NCBI GenBank assembly: GCA_018350325.1
Contig: JAEVLN010000032.1
Span: 1 to 64,000 of the forward strand
Origin: Globodera rostochiensis
Lineage: Eukaryota; Nematoda; Chromadorea; Rhabditida; Heteroderidae
Direction of reading: 5' to 3'
Length of the DNA: 64,000 nt
The translations under genes and the position numbers were made by a program. Positions 25,916 to 36,300 of the stretch are shown one piece after another; position 1 is the first letter of the stretch, and every line of letters begins with the position of its first letter. The notes below the pieces were generated by a model. The model did no database searches. It saw nothing but the letters and a program-made list of their open reading frames with translations, and was not told where the DNA came from.

Positions 25916-26140
25916 TTATAAAATATATTTTTTAGAAACTTTGAAACAAAATATCTGTTTGTAGTGGCATCTTGGATGCAATGAATTTTTGTTATAAAAT
26001 GTATCATAATGGGCAAATGATTTCATTTTTTTAAGGATCCGCTTCATGCCGGTAATGTCTTCCAAGCTCCAACTCGACGGCATTGAGAGTTGTCGGAAAC
26101 AAAGAGTGTGTTGAGGCGCTGCTTCATCCCGACAATGTAA
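25916..26140 (-). CDS. Candidate ORF, unknown
   Basis: A 74-codon minus-strand open frame with no obvious ATG at its upstream end. Its upstream half (CFRQLSMPSSWSLEDITGMK) has non-AT-driven composition and the rest is basic with scattered Cys. It ends at TAA 25916-25918, about 200 bp outside the left arm of the inverted duplication. Not recognised. Confidence 0.3.
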   Translation of the reverse strand, partial: LHCRDEAAPQHTLCFRQLSMPSSWSLEDITGMKRILKKMKSFAHYDTFYNKNSLHPRCHYKQIFCFKVSKKYIL

Positions 26141-26681
26141 AAATATAATTTTTTTATTTATTAAGTCATAAACACTGATTAATATTGGTTTGATAATAGT
26201 AGTTCCACAGCTGCGAATTATTATAAATACAATATTTAATTAGAATAAATTTAAAACACAATTTAATTTGCATTAAGGCCTAATTAAGATTAATGTATAA
26301 CAATTATATTCAAAATTAATATAATTAATAAAATTTCAATTAAAAAAGCATGAATTTTAAATGCATGTTTTCTGGGGTAAAAATAAACGTAGAACACGAA
26401 TCCGAGCTTCGACCATGTAACGATCGAATTGCTTTGTTTTCTCATGATTACAAACGGTTTCGTACATTTTTTAAGGGTTAATTTTTCACGTGTCTGAAAT
26501 TTCGAAAAATTGTTCGAGTTCGGGGTTCGACATTCGCAAAATCCGAGCTCGGATTCGTGTTATATTTTTACCCCAGAAAAGCTGCATTTGAAATTGTGCG
26601 ATTTTTTCCGTCAGGACCATGGAGATCTGATTTATTTATTTCAGCGATAAATATAATAATACGATTGCCAAGAATACCAAC

Positions 26682-26763
26682 CTGCCAAATAGTGCTTAAC
26701 TTCGTCCGACATTTTGGGCAACCGTTGGTCGAAGAATGCCGAAATGCTCTCTTTGGCCACCAT
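26682..26763 (-). pseudogene. ABCF3 first exon, left copy (isolated)
   Basis: The 82-nt exon starts ATG at 26763 and reads MVAKESISAFFDQRLPKMSD, ending at a GT donor in phase 1. It corresponds to the N-terminal helical domain of ABCF3/GCN20 ATPases and matches the exon at 38543-38624 upstream of the longer ABCF3 copy. Here there is no TAG at codon 8, unlike the right copy. The rest of the gene is missing because the arm ends 330 bp further on, inside what was intron 1. Confidence 0.7.
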
Positions 26764-26937
26764 ATTTATAATTGTAAATAACAGCTAGATCTGAATTTGA
26801 GCGCGACGCGTTAATGCCAAAAATAAGATTTTGCATATCAAAGAAAGTGAAACTTGGAAAGCAAAATTCAGTTCCGGCAAAATTTAAAATTTTCGCCCGT
26901 CATAAAATCAAATATTGGAAAGTGCAAATCAAAAAAA

Positions 26938-29900
26938 TTAAGTCGGATATTTTTTAAGTTGTTGTAATTCTTTTTTTCCCGCCCTCGGTCTCGGTCGTTT
27001 TGGACCAGTGTCCAACGGTGTGGTGGCACCTCCAACTGCAGACGACAGAGGCGGGTCAAAATCTAAAAAAAACAACTCAAAATTCAATCATTTGAATTAG
27101 TAAACTAACTCTGTTTTTTTTAATTTGAAAATTGAGCCGTTTAAACAGTACAAAAATTTTTTTTGTAACTTTTTTATTTCACAACCCACCCCTGGATGCC
27201 GTGCGGTGATGGCGCGACGGGGGCAGCATTGCGGTGCCACATGCCGACATGGGCATGTTGGTGTCCATCCGCCGCTTCCATTGCTTGTCCTCGTGGTCCA
27301 TTCGGCGGATGAGCATGAGGACAATGGATCCATTGTGCTTTGACCATTTCGGCAAACCCACGCCGTCCAGCGGCAACAGTACAGCTGGAAAAACATAACA
27401 ATACAACAACAGACTTAAATAAAGCCAAAATTTTATAAATGTATGTTGGACAGAATAATCAAAAATTTCTGCTCACCTGGCAATGCCTCGCCTGCGCTTA
27501 GCGTGAACACGTAGCCGTCCTTGATGGTCGGGTGGTCGGAAAATTCCAGCACGCCCATCTGAGTGCTTTGATTGTAGCACTCAAAGCAGTTCATTAGGTG
27601 ACAAAATCATGTTCATCTGCTGATGGAAAACCAAATAAAATTTCATCAATGGAAAACAAATTTGAATATTTGCGCTTAAATTACCTATAATTAGCGGTTT
27701 TTCGGTTCCGGTCAATTTTTTGCAAAGAAAACCCCAAATCAACAATTTTATCAAAACAAAAAACCAACCTTCCGGTCTGTTGATGACCATCAGGCACTCC
27801 TGTTTGTTTCCACACGAACAGCCCACGCCACACCACCAGCGACATACTGAACAAAGAGACACAAAATACATACAGAAAATGTTGTGGGTAGTAAAATTTA
27901 TTTAAAAAAATTCATTCATGAACCAAAAGACACGCCCGTCATCGTTTTTTTGTTCCCAGATGCGCAAAATATTTTTATAACGTTTTCCACGGATCGGATG
28001 CTGCTTCGTCAACAAAAAAGGGAGGCGTTTGATTGATTTCTGTCGGCGGATCAGCACGCAACACATTGCTGGAACTGGCGCCAATGTCCTGCAGAAGACG
28101 CGGAAGCTGTTGCTGCTGCTGTCCACATTCCTTCCAACTTTCGTTGTAAAGCGTACGCTGCAAAAAACAAATACTATAAATTCATTTTGATAAAATTTTA
28201 CAACAAAAAAAAAAGAGCAAAAAATTCTTCTTACGTGCGGTGTACATTCGGCAGCCTGTTGCAGTGCAACGCGTTGTGAACGCACAAAAGCGGCCGGCGA
28301 CAAGTGACGCGGCTGCTGCAACTGTTGTTCGCCGCCAGAGCCAAACGACGTCGTCGGCTCGACAACAAACTGTGAACGGAGTGGGTTAATATCCAAAAAT
28401 AAAATTATTTGACATGCAAATTTGCGTTTGATGAGAAGTGTGGCGGTAGCGATGCCCGTTGTCGATGCTAAAATAAAATTTTTAAATTCAATATTTTTTA
28501 TATTTTGTGTGCCAGAGCGTCATTTTTTTATATGACAAAGTGCCTAGCACAAAACATGCCAAGGGCGTACCCGGGGAGGGGGGCTGGAGTGGGGGCTGCA
28601 GCCCCCCGAAAATTTTTTTGAGAGAAAAAACCCTAAGGGTTTTACAAAACTTGCAATTTTTGGGCCAATTTCTTAACAATTTTCGTTAAATTTTCTAATA
28701 ATTTTCTCGGCGGCGCCTATCGGCACCGCCGACCTCCCCCCCCCCCGGAAGTAAGACAAAATTCTCAAAATTTTGCATTTTTGAAAATTAACAATTTTTT
28801 CACTTAGCACCCCCCCCCCCCGAAAAAATTTGTGGGTGCGCCCTTGAAACATGCCGTCTCTGAACAAAAATATAAGCGCTTTTACCTCGTTGCGTTCATT
28901 ACGTTGCTGCTGCTGTCTTGGCTCGTCGTCGTTGGTGCCAAAGCGCGGTTGACTGTTGCGGGACACCGACCTGGACCGGAAGGCGTCGCCAGAGGGCATC
29001 TGAAAATTAAAAAATAATCGGTCAAAAAAATTTAAAATCAATTAAAGACGAAAACAAATACCAAAAGCAATGTTTGTTTAAAACAAACAGCTTTTACTGA
29101 TCGGGAAAATTTATGTATAATATTTTTGATCTGTCAAACTTCATTTATACACAAAATTTAGAGAAAAAAAATTTCAGACCGCTTGTTGAAATGGGCGGCC
29201 CGTGTTTCTGTTGTCATCACCTCCATCAAAACCACAATTGGAAAATGCCGGCGTTGGACTGGCACGTCTGGGGAGAAAAGCTCGCCGCTGGAGCACATCT
29301 GAATGAATAAAACGCTGTAAATAGTTTCTCAACCAAAATTTTATTTCAATTAACAGTGTTGTCCTCCCTAATTTCTTAGCTTCCCTATTACTCCCTCTCC
29401 CAGCATTGGCAACAGAACCTGATGAGGTCGAGTCGGCTGCTGCCAACACCGCAATTGGCATGGCCACCTGCATTTGCTCCTTGTTCAGTGTGATCAGCCG
29501 CTTTACGGACACTTTGTCGAGCATCACCTCTTTGAAGTACTCCTAAAAAAATTAAGGGCTCGCCCACCATAATTTTGTTTTTATTGGAATTCCAATTTTT
29601 GATCAAAAAAAAATGCTATCCTTTTTTTCATATTTTGTTTTGTTTTTGTTGAAATTTTGACTCGCCCACCCATATTTTTTATTGGAAGCCCAGTTTTTGA
29701 TCAAAAAAAAATGCTATCCTTTTTTTTCTTCTTCTTATTGTTTTTCTTACATTTTTCTCGTCATTCACCATCGTGGCGAAAATTTTGAACCATTTGCAAT
29801 ACTTTACATTCACGTCCTGATGGGTGGCGAACAGTACACGCTCAATGTCAAGGCCCAACTCCGTGTAGCGCTGCATCGGAAAATTCATGCTTGCCGTCTT

Positions 29901-30960
29901 GCATCTGTGAATTTGAGTGATTAACGAATTAAATTGGCAAAAAATTGTTTTTTTTTTTGCAAATCTTTGTAAATACATAAAGATATACCAAAAGGTTAAT
30001 ATCCGTAAAAAAAAGTGTAATATAAATTGCAAAAATTAAAAACCTTTTCTGTAGTGACGTTTCGATGGTTTTGCGCACTTTCGATCGCAGATCTGCCCTC
30101 TTCTTTTCGAGCTCGCTCAGTTCCGCTTGGCGCTCCTTCTGGACAAGGGCCAGTTCGTTGGCAATTGCTTGGTATTTGTGCTCGGCAATGTCCAAATCGT
30201 GCCTGTTATCGTTCAGCAGACGCAGCTTGTCATCCAACTCGCGCTTGGCTCGCTCCAAGTCATGCTTTTGTTTCGTTTGCAACTAAAACGTCGGGGGATT
30301 TTTTTAAATTTTTCCATTTCAAAAGCAGTTTTAAATTTCGACCTGTCCTATGGTGGACTGTGGACTCCAGCTCGTTGATTTCGTTGACCAGCTTGCTTTT
30401 GGTGAGTCGGACTTCCTCTTCTGACTGCTGCACTGCGGAAATTTGTGACTCTGCCAGTCTCTGGAGGTTCACCAGCAGATGCTTCAATTTGTTGTCCTCG
30501 CGGGAGCACCGCAACTCGACAACCGCCTCGTCGATGGTGCACTGCTCCAACTCGGCCAGATTCTGCTGTTGGAGCTCTTCAGAATCAAACAACGACTCGC
30601 AAAGCACACGAAGACTGCTTATGAAGCCGTCGTAGTCGGAGCGAATCTGAAAGGAAAAGGTGGCATTTAGTTGACTCGGTGGTACGCGCGGCACCTTGAA
30701 AGACTGGCTGAAAAATTTTGGTTGTAGTTCGTAAAAGCGCACTTCCGTCTTGTTGAGGTTCTCGCGCAACACCATCAATTCCTCACGGACCTAAAAAATA
30801 AATTGAAAAACAATTTCTCAAACAAAAAAGCATTCGGTTCAAACCGATTGTCGCTTCGCTATCAATTCTCGTGCTTGTTGGCCACGTTCCTTCTCCGCGT
30901 TCGCTTTGCCAAGGCACTTCTCTGTTGGTCCAGTTCTTTGTTCGCCGAGATCAGTTCCTT
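26938..30960 (-). pseudogene. Coiled-coil / TFIIS_M / SPOC protein (DIDO1/PHF3-like), left copy
   Basis: Mirror of the gene at 33398-37860. Exons read: 30960-30845, 30790-30695, 30646-30359, 30282-30044, 29904-29751, 29542-29419, 29298-29180, 28999-28886, 28467-28414, 28369-28235, 28157-27982, 27846-27769, 27619-27477, 27384-27190 and 27062-26938. The first of these lies mostly outside the arm and supplies coiled-coil sequence (KELISANKELDQQRS) not present in the right copy; it has a one-base loss near 30905 that breaks the frame. The exon at 27846-27769 has lost 185 bp, removing most of the first half of the SPOC domain and shifting frame. The exon at 27619-27477 has the same one-base deficit as the right copy. 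Together these defects mark a pseudogene. Confidence 0.8.
28560..28846 (+). mobile_element. hAT-like MITE with 8-bp target duplication, left-arm copy
   Basis: A 287-bp element with terminal inverted repeats CAAGGGCGTACCC and GGGTGCGCCCTTG, flanked by the direct repeat AAACATGC (28552-28559 and 28847-28854). An 8-bp target duplication and CA-starting ends with G runs are typical of hAT elements. It holds no ORF, contains long C runs and the GC-rich near-palindrome at 28708-28731, and sits in an intron of the SPOC gene. The same insertion is in the other arm, so it predates the duplication. Confidence 0.8.
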
Positions 30961-31030
30961 CTAAAGTTAACGGGATGTTTTCCAAGTCAAATTTAGGACA
31001 AAAATCAGTGCATTCTGTACAACTTACCAG

Positions 31031-31143
31031 CGTTTGACGCCGGTGAAGACAAAACGGAACAAAATCACATGGAATCCGACAGAGGTGGCGGTCACACGAC
31101 GTTCTTCAACACAAAAACCGGAGACGGTCAGTCAAAGCGCAAA
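31031..31143 (+). CDS. Orphan exon, unknown
   Basis: Bounded by a CAG acceptor (31028-31030) and a GTAAAA donor. The frame reads FDAGEDKTEQNHMESDRGGG and ends in a basic stretch (GDGQSKRK). Acidic-polar then basic composition suggests a disordered nuclear-protein segment. No neighbouring exon could be joined with confidence. Confidence 0.35.
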
Positions 31144-31311
31144 GTAAAATTCGACTTTGCTTTTAATTTTGTTGTTTTTAAATATTGAATTTTTTTTTAA
31201 AACTTATTTGTTAGTCACAAAATTTCACCGTGCCGCTCGCCTCTAACGCTTAAAATGGGGGTCTAAAAGTTTACAAAAAGGCAAAAGTGATTCAAATTGA
31301 TTAAAAAATGT

Positions 31312-31461
31312 TTAGCAAAAAGCTTTAATGGTCGCCTCCATTTCCTTCTCATCTTTTGGGATGTCGCATGAGGTGCCCCGACGGACGCCGTTGATTTTGA
31401 CCGAACTGGACGGGTGCACACAAATTGCGCCGTTCTTCACCAACGCGTTCGGCTTCTCCAA
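31312..31461 (-). CDS. Orphan terminal exon, unknown
   Basis: A 49-codon minus-strand frame after an in-frame TGA, ending TAA at 31312-31314. It reads ICVHPSSSVKINGVRRGTSC and then an acidic helix-like tail. Coding composition is good; the family is not recognised. It may be the 3' end of another gene captured in the spacer. Confidence 0.35.
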   Translation of the reverse strand: MEKPNALVKNGAICVHPSSSVKINGVRRGTSCDIPKDEKEMEATIKAFC

Positions 31462-31567
31462 TCATTTTGCGTGTCGCTTTACTGTTGACGGTTAGCTGAG
31501 TGGGCGGATTTTATTATTTAAATAAATTTTTTTTCAAAATGAATTTTGTAAAAATTTAAAAAACATT

Positions 31568-31890
31568 ACCTTCTCCAGGCACGTATTTAGGATTTTGCTT
31601 TTGGTGAGGGGGGGGGGGGTACAACAAAAAAAGTGTATTTAAAAATTTTTTTTTTCAAAAAATTGTTTTTGGTGGTGTATTTATCGGGAATAGTAAAGAA
31701 CTTTTTATGAGATTCCGCTTTAGGGGGGAGGGGGGTCGGCGGTGCCGATAGGCGCCGCCGGAGGAAATTTTTGACGGCAATTTGTTAGGAAAATTGGTCC
31801 AAAAACCACGAATTTTGTAATTCAAAAGGGTGCCCCCTTTGGTTTTTTCCCCTCAAAATTTCCTTTTTAGGGGGGAGGGGGGGTTCTCTT
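31568..31890 (+). mobile_element. Decayed hAT-like MITE in spacer
   Basis: Starts with CAGGCACGTATTTAGGATTT, a hAT-type end, and shares the layout of the element at 28560-28846: G run, GC-rich near-palindrome (31737-31760), then a sequence parallel to the other element's TTAGGAAAATTGG...AATTTTGTAA tract, then a second G run. The right terminal repeat and target duplication were not found. Confidence 0.5.
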
Positions 31891-32360
31891 GTAAAACACC
31901 AATGTTTTCGTTTGTTTTTCAGGTCTCGAGTTTTGTTGCACCGAACAGTTCTACATGTATTACAAAGCAAGAATTTTTGGTGATGAAGGGAGCGCCGTTG
32001 CCATTCTTCGTTCACGTGACCCGAAAGCGATAAAACAGTTCGGCGCCCAAATTCGACTGTTCGACACCGCTTTATGGAGAAAAGTGTCGATTTTGGTGGG
32101 GGGTTTTTTTTTACACTAGGATTGCATAGTTTAGACAAGGATGTAAATCATCCAAATTTTTTATAGGTTCTCTGGCTATATTTTTGGTTGCAAAAGTTGG
32201 ATGGGCATTTTTGTGGTACCGGTTTTTGCCATTTTTGTGGAGCTCTTCAAAACATTCTACCTATTATTGTTTTTTTCCCTTAATAAATTGTAGTTTATAA
32301 AAATTAAAATTTAAATTGCATCGTAACATAAAGAGTTGGCAGACAAAGAGCAAAAACGTG

Positions 32361-32501
32361 ATGGGTCGCTTGTTGACGCGGATTCGGGACACCTTCAAGG
32401 AGCGCGAGCAGTACCAACAGGAGTGGGAGGAGGTTGTGCGAGGCTGCCCGAATTACACCAAAACACCGGAGCGTGTCCAGGCGAACCATTTGATTGGATG
32501 A
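32361..32501 (+). CDS. Orphan exon, coiled-coil-like, unknown
   Basis: From ATG 32361 the frame reads MGRLLTRIRDTFKEREQYQQ then EWEEVVRGCPNYTKTPERVQ, ending TGA at 32499. It is strongly charged and helical. Position and strand make it a possible 5' exon of the coiled-coil gene starting at 33398, but the sequence between is AT-rich and no join was established. Confidence 0.4.
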   Translation: MGRLLTRIRDTFKEREQYQQEWEEVVRGCPNYTKTPERVQANHLIG

Positions 32502-33090
32502 GATAAAAACTCTCTCTCTACTCTTTTTTTTTGATTCAGCATTTTGGCAAGTGTGATGATGGTGATTTTTGTTTCCATGCTAGCCAATTATATAATTGCG
32601 ATTTTTTCGGAATTCCGCTTTCAAAATGTGTAATATGGTGTTTTTTTATTCCGCGATGAGCATATTCTTTGCATTCACATGCTGCAGTTTGTTTTATCAT
32701 TTTCAATTTAAATACCTACTCAATTATCTTTGTTGAGATCGGGTCGGATAACGAATCGACATGATCAATTTGTTTTATGAAAGCGTGAACCTTTTTCGAG
32801 CCATCTCAATTTCTTGCTCATTTTGTCGCACATTTATTAATAAATCGAAATCAGTTCATCTTCTGCCCAAACAGTAAATAAACTACCGAGTTCATTCTTA
32901 TAAAAACAATGCATTTGCTAAAATTTCAAATGGTGGCCAATAGCAGCATCCCTAGCGTGCCAAAAAAACAGAACACGGTCGACCCACGCCTTTTTTAAAA
33001 GCCATATAAAACAAGTTTCCGGGGGTTTTCGAGGTCACTAATCACGATTCTGACATTTATTTTACCCAATTCCGAACCCCGAACCCGAAT

Positions 33091-33313
33091 TCGAACAATT
33101 AAAAAAAAAATTTACAAAAAAATAAACATTTATTGCCCAAAATCGATGCAAATGCACGAAATTGAAAGTAACATGAATCGATGGACAAAAGCCAGCAGAA
33201 TTTGAATTAGAGAGTGAACGGTTCACAACGAATGGCCATTTCGTGCATTTGCATCGATTTTGGGCAATAAATGCTTATTTTTTTGTAAAATTTTTTTTTT
33301 GAAAATTGTTCGT
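33091..33313. mobile_element. Hairpin MITE with ~70-bp terminal inverted repeats
   Basis: The arms 33091-33162 and 33238-33313 are nearly perfect inverted repeats (core TTATTGCCCAAAATCGATGC), separated by about 75 bp. There is no coding potential. The element lies in the spacer just upstream of the right-hand gene copy. No target duplication was resolved because both ends are in A/T runs. Confidence 0.75.
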
Positions 33314-33397
33314 CTCCCCAATAGTACATATTACATTACCAATTAAAGTTTGGACAAGTACAAAATTTAACAAAAAAATTTTGTTTAACAATTGCAG

Positions 33398-36300
33398 ATG
33401 GAGAACGACATGTATCAGAGCGTGAACAAAGTTCGAGACGATCCCCAGTGCAATCTGCTGGCTGCCTGCTTTAAGAAGCAGATGCCCAAGCGTCGTGGCC
33501 AACCGTTTGAGGTGGATGTGTTCAAGGACGAGTTTGAGGACTACCGCCGCCAACGAATGGCGGAGAAGGGCATCGACTTCAACTCTCACGACGAGCTGGT
33601 GGGGCGCCGCGTGGCACAAGAGCAGAAAATCCACAAACTCGAGGAAGCCATTGCTCAGGTCGTTTCGGAATGCTTTTTTCCCACAATAAACTTTTAAACT
33701 TTGCAGGCAAATTGCGTGTCTGAAGGCCTTGAGCAGAAAATTGCATTGATAGCGAAGCGACAATCGGTTTGAACCGAATGCTTTTTTGTTTGAGAAATTG
33801 TTTTTCAATTTATTTTTTTTAGGTCCGTGAGGAATTGATGGTGTTGCGCGAGAACCTCAACAAGACGGAAGTGCGCTTTTACGAACTACAACCAAAATTT
33901 TTCAGCCAGTCTTTCAAGGTGCCGCGCGTACCACCGAGTCAACTAAATGCCACCTTTTCCTTTCAGATTCGCTCCGACTACGACGGCTTCATAAGCAGTC
34001 TTCGTGTGCTTTGCGAGTCGTTGTTTGATTCTGAAGAGCTCCAACAGCAGAATCTGGCCGAGTTGGAGCAGTGCACCATCGACGAGGCGGTTGTCGAGTT
34101 GCGGTGCTCCCGCGAGGACAACAAATTGAAGCATCTGCTGGTGAACCTCCAGAGACTGGCAGAGTCACAAATTTCCGCAGTGCAGCAGTCAGAAGAGGAA
34201 GTCCGACTCACCAAAAGCAAGCTGGTCAACGAAATCAACGAGCTGGAGTCCACAGTCCACCATAGGACGGGTCGAAATTTAAAACTGCTTTTGAAATGGA
34301 AAAATTTAAAAAAATCCCCCGACGTTTTAGTTGCAAACGAAACAAAAGCATGACTTGGAGCGAGCCAAGCGCGAGTTGGATGACAAGCTGCGTCTGCTGA
34401 ACGATAACAGGCACGATTTGGACATTGCCGAGCACAAATACCAAGCAATTGCCAACGAACTGGCCCTTGTCCAGAAGGAGCGCCAAGCGGAACTGAGCGA
34501 GCTCGAAAAGAAGAGGGCAGATCTGCGATCGAAAGTGCGCAAAACCATCGAAACGTCACTACAGAAAAGGTTTTTAATTTTTGCAATTTATATTACACTT
34601 TTTTTTACGGATATTAACCTTTTGGTATATCTTTATGTATTTACAAAGATTTGCAAAAAAAAAAACAATTTTTTGCTAATTTAATTCGTTAATCACTCAA
34701 ATTCACAGATGCAAGACGGCAAGCATGAATTTTCCGATGCAGCGCTACACGGAGTTGGGCCTTGACATTGAGCGTGTACTGTTCGCCACCCATCAGGACG
34801 TGAATGTAAAGTATTGCAAATGGTTCAAAATTTTCGCGACGATGGTGAATGACGAGAAAAATGTAAGAAAAACAATAAGAAGAAGAAAAAAAAGGATAGC
34901 ATTTTTTTTTTGATCAAAAACTGGGCTTCCAATTAAAAATATGGGTGGGCGAGTCAAAATTTCAACAAAAACAAAACAAAATATGAAAAAAAAGGATAGC
35001 ATTTTTTTTTTGATCAAAAATTGGAATTCCAATAAAAACAATATTATGGTGGGCGAGCCCTAAATTTTTTTAGGAGTACTTCAAAGAGGTGATGCTCGAC
35101 AAAGTGTCCGTAAAGCGGCTGATCACACTGAACAAGGAGCAAATGCAGGTGGCCATGCCAATTGCGGTGTTGGCAGCAGCCGACTCGACCTCATCAGGTT
35201 CTGTTGCCAATGCTGGGAGAGGGAGTAATAGGGAAGCTAAGAAATTAGGGAGGACAACACTGTTAATTGAAATAAAATTTTGGTTGAGAAACTATTTACA
35301 GCGTTTTATTCATTCAGATGTGCTCCAGCGGCGAGCTTTTCTCCCCAGACGTGCCAGTCCAACGCCGGCATTTTCCAATTGTGGTTTTGATGGAGGTGAT
35401 GACAACAGAAACACGGGCCGCCCATTTCAACAAGCGGTCTGAAATTTCTTTTCTCTAAATTTTGTGTATAAATGAAGTTTGACAGATCAAAAATATTATA
35501 CATAAATTTTCCCGATCAGTAAAAGCTGTTTGTTTTAAACAAACATTGCTTTTGGTATTTGTTTTCGTCTTTAATTGATTTTAAATTTTTTTGACAGATT
35601 ATTTTTTAATTTTCAGATGCCCTCTGGCGACGCCTTCCGGTCCAGGTCGGTGTCCCGCAACAGTCAACCGCGCTTTGGCACCAACGACGACGAGCCAAGA
35701 CAGCAGCAGCAACGTAATGAACGCAACGAGGTAAAAGCGCTTATATTTTTGTTCAGAGACGGCATGTTTCAAGGGCGCACCCACAAATTTTTTCGGGGGG
35801 GGGGGGGTGCTAAGTGAAAAAATTGTTAATTTTCAAAATGCAAAATTTTGTGAATTTTGTCTTACTTCCGGGGGGGGGTCGGCGTTGCCGATAGGCGCCG
35901 CCGAGAAAATTATTAGAAAATTTAACGAAAATTGTTAAGAAATTGGCCCAAAAATTGCAAGTTTTGTAAAACCCTTAGGGTTTTTTCTCTCAAAAAAATT
36001 TTCGGGGGGCTGCAGCCCCCACTCCAGCCCCCCTCCCCGGGTACGCCCTTGGCATGTTTTGTGCTAGGCACTTTGTCATATAAAAAAATGACGCTCTGGC
36101 ACACAAAATATAAAAAATATTGAATTTAAAAATTTTATTTTAGCATCGACAACGGGCATCGCTACCGCCACACTTCTCATCAAACGCAAATTTGCATGTC
36201 AAATAATTTTATTTTTGGATATTAACCCACTCCGTTCACAGTTTGTTGTCGAGCCGACGACGTCGTTTGGCTCTGGCGGCGAACAACAGTTGCAGCAGCC

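Larger units (their letters stand above)
26353..30866 (-). repeat. Left arm of large inverted duplication
   Basis: This 4.5-kb arm is the reverse complement of 33745-38954. The outer end matches to AATTTTAAATGCATG (26353 against 38954) and the inner end to ATCAAT/ATTGAT (30866 against 33745). Exons, introns and an intronic MITE are collinear between arms, with few substitutions. This arm lacks a 185-bp exon segment and the 508-bp tandem duplication found in the right arm. Confidence 0.95.
30867..33744. other. Spacer of the inverted duplication
   Basis: Unique sequence between the two arms. Its left edge still carries minus-strand exon sequence of the coiled-coil gene up to 30960, and its right edge plus-strand exons of the sister copy from 33398, so the two copies extend differently past the arm junctions. 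Between them lie three short exon-like blocks, a decayed hAT-like MITE (31568-31890) and a hairpin MITE (33091-33313). The rest (32502-33090) is AT-rich with no recognisable gene. Confidence 0.6.

Noticed and set aside
26660..26770. Resemblance to 5S rRNA (GAAGTTAAGCAC, GGCAGGTTGGT)
   Set aside because: The block is the first coding exon of ABCF3 with its donor; the 5S-like words are short and the rest of 5S is absent.
30027..30635. Long plus-strand ORF of 202 codons in the left arm (mirror at 33978-34586)
   Set aside because: It is antisense to the coiled-coil exons, which keep splice phase; Ser/Arg-rich composition is the usual shadow of a coiled coil.
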